In this document: one piece after another, positions 14,801 to 19,554 of the stretch
How the letters are laid out: each line of letters opens with the position of its first letter
How positions within the stretch are numbered: the stretch's first letter is position 1
Assembly: GCA_019420065.1 (NCBI GenBank)
Contig: JAHZHX010000017.1
Coordinates: forward strand, 1-21,382
From: Clostridiales bacterium
Lineage (GTDB): Bacteria > Bacillota > Clostridia > Christensenellales > Aristaeellaceae
Direction: 5' to 3'
DNA length: 21,382 bases
Notes under the pieces: generated by a model
Databases searched by the model: none
Seen by the model: only the letters and a program-made list of their open reading frames with translations
What the model was told of the DNA's origin: nothing
Program-made: the position numbers and the translations under genes

Positions 14801-14818
14801 CACATCATATTTGCTGTG
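14801..14818. promoter_or_regulatory. Cassette B operator O1
   Basis: CACATCATATTTGCTGTG is an imperfect 18-bp palindrome related to O2 of the same cassette. Its start is 33 bp from the start of O2, against 34 bp in cassette A, so the two cassettes share geometry but not sequence. Confidence 0.7.
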
Positions 14819-14826
14819 TGTTTATT

Positions 14827-14855
14827 ATGCTATCACATCAAATTTGATGTGTCAA
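14827..14855 (-). promoter_or_regulatory. Leftward promoter of cassette B with perfect palindromic operator O2
   Basis: TTGACA (14855-14850), a 17-bp spacer and TAGCAT (14832-14827) lie on the minus strand. The perfect 18-bp palindrome CACATCAAATTTGATGTG (14834-14851) fills the spacer. This is the same layout as in cassettes A and C. Confidence 0.75.
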
Positions 14856-14886
14856 TACCTTTCCCGAATTTTAAGGGGGTATTGTC

Positions 14887-15105
14887 ATGTACAATATTGC
14901 TTTGCAGTTCAAGAAGATTCGTTGTGAACGCAATCTCACGCAAAGGCAAATTGCTGATGGGATAGGAATAACTGAACAGTCATATCAGCGCTACGAATAC
15001 GGTAAGGTTATCCCATCTGCGACCGTCCTTCTCGCCCTTGCGGACTATTTCAACGTATCCCTCGACTACCTCTGCGGGCGTTCAGACATTCCGGAACGCA
15101 GATAG
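14887..15105 (+). CDS. Cassette B CI-like XRE repressor (B2), 72 aa
   Basis: The ATG at 14887 (MYNIALQFKKIRCERNLTQR) has a GGGGGT site upstream. It is a single XRE domain: QIADGIGITEQSYQRYEYG, then ATVLLALADYFNVSLDYLCG and RSDIPERR. The C-terminal third is almost identical to A2 in DNA (14341-14452 against 15042-15153, four differences by eye), while the N-terminal two thirds have diverged. The recognition helix TEQSYQRYEYG matches partner B1 (TEQAYQRYEYG) and not A2. No protease domain is present. The end overlaps the next truncated excisionase-like copy on the opposite strand. Confidence 0.8.
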   Translation: MYNIALQFKKIRCERNLTQRQIADGIGITEQSYQRYEYGKVIPSATVLLALADYFNVSLDYLCGRSDIPERR

Positions 15106-15186
15106 CACCGCCGCCGCTTCCTTCGTGCCTACTTGCACCCCCGGCAGCGCCGCTAATTCTTCTACTGTCATGGTTGGCTTGTTCAT
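15082..15186 (-). pseudogene. Truncated copy of the excisionase-like gene at the B/C joint, 34 codons
   Basis: The frame starts MNKPTMTVEELAALPG, keeps GTKEAAAVL, and ends SAFRNV where it enters the antisense of the B2 tail. It begins 2 nt after the C1 stop, with AAGGCGGTG as ribosome site. It is more diverged at its 5' end than the A/B copy, which suggests an older joint. Confidence 0.75.
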
Positions 15187-15188
15187 AA

Positions 15189-15422
15189 TTACACCGCCTT
15201 TTGCGTCCTGTGCTTAGCACCGACATCATAGATTTCCTGGACAGAAACACCCATCGCTTTTGAGATCGGTATGATGTCAGTTGCTTTGATCGTCTTTCGA
15301 TCGTTCAGCATGTCACTAAACTGCTTGGGAGTAAACCCAGCGCGGGAAGCTACAGCTTTTTGAACCAAACCTTTCTCGTTCAGAAGATGCTTGATTCCAA
15401 CAGCCACGGGATCCTTGCTCAT
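15189..15422 (-). CDS. Cassette C Cro-like XRE protein (C1), 77 aa
   Basis: MSKDPVAVGIKHLLNEKGLV opens an XRE helix-turn-helix: QKAVASRAGFTPKQFSDMLN covers helices 2-3, and KATDIIPISKAMGVSVQEIY the rest. The ATG at 15422 has GGAGGCG upstream. It is divergent from C2 across 150 bp that contain two palindromes. Its promoter (15462-15490) has the palindrome TCACAGTATTACTGTGA exactly filling the 17-bp spacer. It is unrelated in sequence to A1/B1 beyond the shared fold, but holds the same place in its cassette. Confidence 0.78.
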   Translation of the reverse strand: MSKDPVAVGIKHLLNEKGLVQKAVASRAGFTPKQFSDMLNDRKTIKATDIIPISKAMGVSVQEIYDVGAKHRTQKAV

Positions 15423-15438
15423 TATTTCGCCTCCATTC

Positions 15439-15451
15439 TCAGTATAACTGA
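15439..15451. promoter_or_regulatory. Cassette C operator O1
   Basis: TCAGTATAACTGA has 5-bp arms (TCAGT/ACTGA) around a 3-bp centre and shares the CAGTAT/ACTG half site with O2 of this cassette. It lies just upstream of the C1 ribosome site. Confidence 0.6.
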
Positions 15452-15461
15452 ATCCACAAGC

Positions 15462-15490
15462 AATATATCACAGTATTACTGTGAAGTCAA
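15462..15490 (-). promoter_or_regulatory. Leftward promoter of cassette C with 17-bp palindromic operator O2
   Basis: TTGACT (15490-15485) and TATATT (15467-15462) on the minus strand are separated by exactly the perfect palindrome TCACAGTATTACTGTGA (15468-15484, 8-bp arms, 1-bp centre). Promoter and operator thus coincide. Confidence 0.8.
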
Positions 15491-15522
15491 TATGTTTCAC
15501 TCAGTTTTTCTTGACTTTTATG

Positions 15523-15551
15523 TTGACATTTCGATATTTACAGCATACAAT
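15523..15551 (+). promoter_or_regulatory. Rightward promoter of repressor C2
   Basis: TTGACA (15523-15528), a 17-bp spacer and TACAAT (15546-15551) form a strong sigma-70-type promoter. AAGGAGG (15559-15565) and the ATG at 15573 follow, leaving a very short leader. Confidence 0.8.
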
Positions 15552-15572
15552 GCTATTTAAGGAGGATGAAAC

Positions 15573-16034
15573 ATGAGCATAGGATCAAGAATAAAGGAAC
15601 GGCGCGAAGAACTCGGGATTACACAGATCGAATTAGCCGCACGCCTTAACGTTTCTAAAGGCGCTGTTGGAAACTATGAGACAGACGCAAATTCTCCAAA
15701 AGCGAGTATAATGTATAAAATTTTTCAGGTTCTTCGTTGTGATGCGAACTATCTGTATCAAGATGAAATAGGAGAGCCGGAAAGCATTGTTTCTCCAGCA
15801 AATGAAAAGAAACTACTTTCTCTTTTTAATAAACTGAACGAGGAAGGGCAAGAGAAGCTGATTGATTCAGCCGATGATCTTGTTCGCTCCGGAAAATATA
15901 TAAAAACTGGTTCGGCTGGATCTGATAATTCAGATATGCAATACAACTATCATTCAGCTTCGGCCATTGCCCGCCAATATGCCGATGCTGCCGACAGTCA
16001 ACAAGCTGAACCTAACACAAAAGCCCACGCATAA
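15573..16034 (+). CDS. Cassette C main XRE repressor (C2), 153 aa
   Basis: The N-terminal 65 residues are an XRE domain (MSIGSRIKERREELGITQIE, LAARLNVSKGAVGNYETDA, ASIMYKIFQVLRCDANYLYQ). A helical linker follows (KKLLSLFNKLNEEGQEKLID), then a polar tail. There is no Ser/Lys autoprotease domain, so induction by RecA-stimulated self-cleavage is not expected. It has its own strong promoter and an AAGGAGG site, making it the best candidate for the main lysogenic repressor. The DNA is clearly lower in GC than cassettes A and B. Its stop codon lies in the loop of a minus-strand terminator hairpin. Confidence 0.82.
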   Translation: MSIGSRIKERREELGITQIELAARLNVSKGAVGNYETDANSPKASIMYKIFQVLRCDANYLYQDEIGEPESIVSPANEKKLLSLFNKLNEEGQEKLIDSADDLVRSGKYIKTGSAGSDNSDMQYNYHSASAIARQYADAADSQQAEPNTKAHA

Positions 16035-16045
16035 AGCGCGGGCTT
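16021..16045 (-). terminator. Minus-strand intrinsic terminator of the 52-residue gene
   Basis: Read on the minus strand, AAGCCCGCGC and GCGTGGGCTT pair over 10 bp with one G-U wobble around a 5-nt loop, followed by TTGTGTT. On the plus strand the wobble becomes an A-C mismatch and no U tract follows, so the minus orientation is favoured. It lies 9 nt after the stop of the 52-residue frame. Confidence 0.65.
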
Positions 16046-16054
16046 CCGGCCAGA

Positions 16055-16213
16055 TCAGGCGCAAGGGGACTGATAGCTTTGTCCAGAGATGATAATCATA
16101 ATAATTCCTTGGATTTTGCAGGAAAGATTGATGTAGATGGTTCCCGGTCGGTCGAGTAATACGTACTTGGCAACGGTCGGCAGCTCAGGTACTTCAATAT
16201 AGACTTTCCGCAT
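16055..16213 (-). CDS. Unrecognised small protein divergent from repressor D, 52 aa
   Basis: The frame MRKVYIEVPELPTVAKYVLL ... TIYINLSCKIQG ... SGQSYQSPCA has an ATG at 16213 with GAGAGGGTG 7 nt upstream, an upstream TATAAT box at 16287-16282, and an intrinsic terminator directly after its stop. These three signals support a real gene despite the size. The protein is strand-rich with a hydrophobic IIMIIIS stretch. It occupies the place a Cro-like gene holds in cassettes A-C but shows no HTH. I do not recognise it. Confidence 0.55.
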   Translation of the reverse strand: MRKVYIEVPELPTVAKYVLLDRPGTIYINLSCKIQGIIMIIISGQSYQSPCA

Positions 16214-16261
16214 GGATGACACCCTCTCTTGTATTGATAGATCGGCGCCTAATCTAACTAT

Positions 16262-16310
16262 CCATGCGCATGGCCATATGCATTATAGCGCAACCTGCCG
16301 TTTTTTTCAT
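16262..16310 (-). promoter_or_regulatory. Divergent control region of pair D (promoter and palindrome)
   Basis: On the minus strand ATGAAA (16310-16305), a 17-bp spacer and TATAAT (16287-16282) form a promoter with a weak -35. The perfect 12-bp palindrome CCATGCGCATGG (16262-16273) lies just downstream of the -10 and may bind repressor D. The rest of 16214-16354 shows no gene. Confidence 0.5.
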
Positions 16311-16354
16311 CGGAAATGTTTGGCGTATAAACGTTTTAGAAGGATGTGGTCGTA

Positions 16355-16711
16355 ATGAACAGACTAAAGGAGCTTAGGCTCCAAACAGGATGTACTCAGG
16401 CTGAATTTGGAAAGATATTTAACGCTTCGCAGAATACCGTCAGCAACTGGGAAAGCGGCAACAGAAAAATTGATAATGCACGGCTGATAGAATTTGCTTC
16501 ATACTTTGGCGTATCCATTGACTATTTGCTTGGACAAACAAATGAAAGAAACAACAGCAAAGAAAAAGCGCCCACCGTCAGTGACGATGGGCTGGATGAT
16601 GAATTGGTCAAGCTTCTCGTTGACCTGTCTCCTTCGGAGGTTCAGCGGGTGCTTGATTTTGTCGCAGGGTTAAAAGCAGCACGCGCAGAAGACGCTTCTC
16701 ATCAGGGGTAA
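16355..16711 (+). CDS. XRE repressor D, 118 aa
   Basis: The ATG at 16355 (MNRLKELRLQTGCTQAEFGK) lies 10 nt after AGAAGGA; a GTG at 16346 is too close to that site. Residues 1-65 form an XRE domain (IFNASQNTVSNWESGNRKID, LIEFASYFGVSIDYLLGQ). The tail carries an acidic linker and a short helix (SPSEVQRVLDFVAGLKAARA) of the kind seen in other Bacillota phage repressors. No protease domain is present. The last 104 nt overlap the antisense 46-residue gene. It is the fourth plus-strand repressor in 2.6 kb. Confidence 0.8.
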   Translation: MNRLKELRLQTGCTQAEFGKIFNASQNTVSNWESGNRKIDNARLIEFASYFGVSIDYLLGQTNERNNSKEKAPTVSDDGLDDELVKLLVDLSPSEVQRVLDFVAGLKAARAEDASHQG

Positions 16712-16748
16712 GTCCAGCAATCAGGGCATAAGCTTCCTGTTTCGTCAT
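16608..16748 (-). CDS. Small antisense protein, 46 aa, opposite the repressor D tail
   Basis: MTKQEAYALIAGLTPDEKRL ... LLLTLRQN with a Pro/Glu tail has an ATG at 16748, GAGGT 7 nt upstream, and a clean promoter (TTGATA-17-TAAGAT, 16827-16799). The first 30 residues form two helices of a kind often found in very small proteins beside repressors and integrases of Clostridia prophages. No function is known to me. It overlaps the 3' end of repressor D by 104 nt on the other strand, so their mRNAs would be complementary there. Confidence 0.6.
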   Translation of the reverse strand: MTKQEAYALIAGLTPDEKRLLRVLLLTLRQNQAPAEPPKETGQREA

Positions 16749-17090
16749 TGGTCGTACCTCATTTCGTTGTTGTATTCAGAAGCGCTTCTTTTGTTGTTAT
16801 CTTACCATAATTGAGTAGTTCTATCAACAAAAGCAAGCATATGGCTTTGTCTATATATATAAGGCACTCTGACGCTACCAATGTGGCAGGGCAGGGATTG
16901 AGATAAAAAAAGAATATCGCACATTGTGAATCAGAATTCTCAGATTTTGACCTGATGTATATTCTCAGTTTATTCTTCAGGAATTTGCGCAAATAGTGGA
17001 TGATTTTATTGAAGACGAAACCCGAAATAATCAGCTCTACTTACATAAAAGCTATTCTTTTTAAAAATTAGCTGAAAGGGGAGTGCAGGC
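16749..17090. other. Non-coding AT-rich spacer between antisense gene and integrase
   Basis: The spacer holds the promoter of the 46-residue gene, the palindrome AGAAGCGCTTCT (16778-16789) and a direct repeat ATTCTCAG (16936-16943 and 16961-16968, period 25) that could be arm sites for integrase or excisionase. A 77-codon minus frame here lacks a ribosome site and is not accepted. Base composition is much lower in GC than the flanks. Confidence 0.5.
16799..16827 (-). promoter_or_regulatory. Promoter of the 46-residue antisense gene
   Basis: TTGATA (16827-16822), a 17-bp spacer and TAAGAT (16804-16799) are on the minus strand. The perfect palindrome AGAAGCGCTTCT begins about 10 nt downstream, at the expected transcript start, and could be an operator. 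Confidence 0.65.
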
Positions 17091-18221
17091 ATGATTTGCC
17101 CACGATGCAACAGGGATATACCGGATGACGCTGCGCTGTGCTGTTATTGCGGGCGCGTGTTCCGGCGCAAGCCTTCCTCCCGTGTTCACCAGCGCCCGAA
17201 TGGCACTGGTACCGCGTACAAGGTGGGCAATAGCTGGATGGCGGAAATCACCATCGGCTGGGTGACTGACGCAGGCGGCGTCAAGCGCCGCCGCCGTCTG
17301 CGGAAAAGCGGCTTCCGGACACGCACTGAAGCGCTTGCTTACGCGGCTACCATGTATGAGCGTGAGCGTGCCCAAAAGAAAAAAGCCCCCATGCTGTCAG
17401 ACTACTGGGAAACGTACAGCGGCGGGGAAATGGAAAAGCTGTCCGATTCCAAGCGCACGGCCTATAAAATCGCCTGGGAAAAGCTCAAGCCCATCTCCCT
17501 GCGCCCCATAGACAGCCTCACGGTTTCCGATCTGCGCCGCGTCGTGGGGGAAAAGGCGGACACATATTATCCGGCGCGCGATATGAAGGTGCTGCTGTCG
17601 CACCTGTTTACCCTCGGCGCTGCCGACGGCTGGTGCTCCAAAGATCTGCCCTCGTTCATCATCCTGCCGGAGAAGAACGAAACCGCCCGTGAGCCGTTCA
17701 CGGAGGACGAGCAGCGCGCGCTCTGGCGCGCCTATGAAGCGGGCTGCACAGACGCGGCGATCGCGCTGATTATGATCTACACCGGCATGATGACGGGCGA
17801 GATGCGCCGCCTGACCGTTGATATGATAGACTACGATAACCGCCGCATTATAGGCGTTGGTCTTAAAACCGAGGTGCGCAAGGCCGCGCCGGTCTACCTT
17901 CCTGCCGATATCATCCCTGTCCTCCAGGCAGCTGCGGATGGGAAGGAGGATCGTGTCTGGCCATGCTCCCAGGATGATTTCTATTCCCGCTACTACGCAG
18001 CGCTGGAAACGGCTGGCGTGCGCCGCCTCACGCCGTACTCCTGCCGCCACACCACGGCCACAGCCCTGGCTATCTCGGAAAACATTGCCCCGGAAACCGT
18101 GCGCAAGGTCATGCGCTGGTCATCAACGGCCATGCTTTCCCGCTACGCCCATCCGGACGATTCCGACGCGATTGCTGCGGTTGATAAGCTCAAGCGCAAA
18201 ACCGGAAATGTGGGGCCATAG
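17091..18221 (+). CDS. int: Tyrosine integrase with N-terminal zinc ribbon
   Basis: The protein inserts and excises the prophage. Residues 3-20 (CPRCNRDIPDDAALCCYC) are a zinc ribbon with two CxxC pairs. The arm/core-binding part follows, and the catalytic domain runs from about 200 to 355. Visible catalytic positions are K264 (TEVRK), R319-H320 (YSCRHTT), W343 and the nucleophile Y352 (SRYAHPD). At the normally invariant first Arg (TGxRxGE) this protein has M234 (YTGMMTGEMRRL), and the His of HxxR is Y316. I believe Met at this place also occurs in related Clostridia integrases, but cannot check; nearby R239/R240 might substitute. The start has AAGGGGAG upstream. The gene reads toward the tRNA genes, as expected for insertion near a tRNA. 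Confidence 0.88.
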   Translation: MICPRCNRDIPDDAALCCYCGRVFRRKPSSRVHQRPNGTGTAYKVGNSWMAEITIGWVTDAGGVKRRRRLRKSGFRTRTEALAYAATMYERERAQKKKAPMLSDYWETYSGGEMEKLSDSKRTAYKIAWEKLKPISLRPIDSLTVSDLRRVVGEKADTYYPARDMKVLLSHLFTLGAADGWCSKDLPSFIILPEKNETAREPFTEDEQRALWRAYEAGCTDAAIALIMIYTGMMTGEMRRLTVDMIDYDNRRIIGVGLKTEVRKAAPVYLPADIIPVLQAAADGKEDRVWPCSQDDFYSRYYAALETAGVRRLTPYSCRHTTATALAISENIAPETVRKVMRWSSTAMLSRYAHPDDSDAIAAVDKLKRKTGNVGP

Positions 18222-18235
18222 CAGGGGCCATAGCA
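18212..18235 (+). repeat. 12-bp tandem duplication over the integrase stop codon
   Basis: GGGGCCATAGCA occurs twice back to back, with the integrase TAG inside the first copy. The second copy lies in the non-coding region next to the presumed attachment site. It may be a slippage product. Confidence 0.7.
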
Positions 18236-18345
18236 GAGAACAAATCAGAATATACGCCAATAATTATTATTTCTCGTATCCTCCACAGCTTGACCACAGA
18301 TATCGGTTTTGCACTAAAACACCTCGAAAATGTGCGATTTTGCAT

Positions 18346-18383
18346 AAAAAACAGCCCGTTTCATGCGGAAACGGGCTGTTTTT
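18346..18383. terminator. Strong bidirectional terminator between integrase and tRNA-Ser
   Basis: CAGCCCGTTTC (18352-18362) and GAAACGGGCTG (18368-18378) form a perfect 11-bp stem with a 5-nt loop, with AAAAAA before it and TTTTT after it. It can end int transcripts on the plus strand and tRNA transcripts on the minus strand. The stretch 18222-18345 before it is AT-rich and shows no gene. Confidence 0.9.
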
Positions 18384-18390
18384 GGGTTTT

Positions 18391-18482
18391 TGGCGGAGAA
18401 GGAGAGATTTGAACTCTCGCTGCGCTTATCGCACACTACTCCCTTAGCAGGGGAGCCCCTTCGGCCTCTTGGGTACTTCTCC
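18391..18482 (-). tRNA. tRNA-Ser (anticodon GCU)
   Basis: The minus strand shows the 7-bp acceptor GGAGAAG/CTTCTCC, a long class II variable arm, the anticodon loop CTGCTAA in a CTCCC/GGGAG stem (anticodon GCT), the T loop TTCAAAT in a GAGAG/CTCTC stem, and an encoded CCA end. Its 3' end faces the prophage, 170 bp from the integrase stop, making it the likely attachment target. It lies downstream of tRNA-Ser(UGA) and shares its promoter. Confidence 0.95.
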
Positions 18483-18501
18483 ATGGCCGGTCAAAGGTAA
18501 A

Positions 18502-18592
<91 letters not shown>

Positions 18593-18632
18593 TTATCGGC
18601 TTCAGACAGCCTCTTTACCAAAGTGCTATGAT

Positions 18633-18661
18633 AGTATAGCAAATTTCCCTGCGCTTGTCAA
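18633..18661 (-). promoter_or_regulatory. Promoter of the tRNA-Ser operon
   Basis: TTGACA (18661-18656), a 17-bp spacer and TATACT (18638-18633) on the minus strand form a near-consensus sigma-70 promoter about 40 nt before tRNA-Ser(UGA). Confidence 0.85.
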
Positions 18662-18689
18662 CGGGCATTTGCCCATTTTTTCTGATTTC

Positions 18690-18718
18690 TTGCCTTTATG
18701 GGGCAAGAATGCTATAAT
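18690..18718 (+). promoter_or_regulatory. Promoter of the truA operon
   Basis: TTGCCT (18690-18695), a 17-bp spacer and TATAAT (18713-18718) lie 23 nt before the truA start. An inverted repeat CTTGCC/GGCAAG (18689-18706) overlaps the -35 and may be a regulator site or chance. Confidence 0.75.
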
Positions 18719-18741
18719 GCAGCTGAGAAAGGGATGAGCAT

Positions 18742-19554
18742 GTGACGCAGTACCAAAGCAGCAAACGGGTCCTTCTGACCATTGAATACGACGGGGCCGG
18801 CTTTAACGGCTGGCAGCGGCAGGCGAACCGCCGCACCGTGCAGGGCGAGGTGGAAAAGGCGCTTTCCCGTGCACTGGGAAACGAGACCACCGTTTGGGGC
18901 GCCAGCCGCACGGACGCGGGAGTCAGCGCCGTGGGACAGCGGGCGCACTTTTACCACTTCGGCACCATTCCCACGGAAAAGTTCCCCTTTGTGCTCAATA
19001 CCATGCTGCCGCCCGACGTGCGCGTAACCAAAGCGCGCGACGTGCCGGAATGGTTCCACGCGCGCTTTTCCTGCCGGGGCAAGATCTACACCTACCGCAT
19101 CTGCAACGCCCGTCACGGCAGCGCCATCCGCCGCAACTTCACCACCCACATCCCTGTGCCCGTTGACGAAAACAAAATGCGCGAGGGCGCGCTGCGCATG
19201 CTCGGCACGCATGATTTTGGCGCTTTCCAAGCGGCGGGCGGCACGGCCAAAACCACCGTGCGCACCATTCACGGCATCGACGTCAGCCGCGCCGGGGACG
19301 ATGTTACCATGATCGTGCGCGGCAACGCCTTCCTTTATAATATGGTGCGCATCATGGCGGGCACGCTGATCGCCATCGGCCAGGGGCGGCTCAGCCCCGA
19401 CTGCATCGACGAAGCGCTTGCCACCGGGAACCGCCTTGTTCTGGGCGTAACCGCGCCGCCCAGCGGGCTGGAGCTGACGCGCATTTTCTACGACCTGGAC
19501 GGCGAGCGGCCGGAGGGGATGGAGGCAGGCTGGTATGAAACGGCTCCTCGGTGA
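18742..19554 (+). CDS. truA: tRNA pseudouridine(38-40) synthase TruA
   Basis: TruA converts uridines 38-40 of the tRNA anticodon arm to pseudouridine. The N-terminus VLLTIEYDGAGFNGWQRQAN, the catalytic block ASRTDAGVSA with Asp58, the RGKIYTYRI strand, and the late NAFLYNMVRIMAGTLIAIGQ all match the family, and 270 residues is normal. The start is a GTG at 18742: no usable ATG precedes it (ATGAGCATGTGA closes at once), and AAAGGG lies upstream. It is the first gene of a host operon, overlapping the TtcA-like gene by 20 nt. Confidence 0.96.
   Translation: MTQYQSSKRVLLTIEYDGAGFNGWQRQANRRTVQGEVEKALSRALGNETTVWGASRTDAGVSAVGQRAHFYHFGTIPTEKFPFVLNTMLPPDVRVTKARDVPEWFHARFSCRGKIYTYRICNARHGSAIRRNFTTHIPVPVDENKMREGALRMLGTHDFGAFQAAGGTAKTTVRTIHGIDVSRAGDDVTMIVRGNAFLYNMVRIMAGTLIAIGQGRLSPDCIDEALATGNRLVLGVTAPPSGLELTRIFYDLDGERPEGMEAGWYETAPR

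Noticed and set aside
13443..14927. 494-codon plus-strand open frame spanning the A and B cassettes
   Set aside because: It contains two near-identical internal blocks only because the underlying DNA is duplicated, and it runs antisense to A1, B1 and the excisionase-like gene. Its codons give a Ser/Phe/Arg-rich product without any domain.
13701..15186. CRISPR array or other short-spacer repeat
   Set aside because: The repeats are about 700 bp apart and contain genes and operators; there are no short regular repeats with unique spacers and no cas genes.
16759..16992. 77-codon minus-strand frame between repressor D and integrase
   Set aside because: It would start with TTG without a ribosome site, contains the promoter of the 46-residue gene, and has no recognisable fold.
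18661..18680. Terminator from the GGGC/GCCC inverted repeat before truA
   Set aside because: The stem is only 4 bp. The DNA is better explained by the adjacent tRNA promoter and truA promoter.
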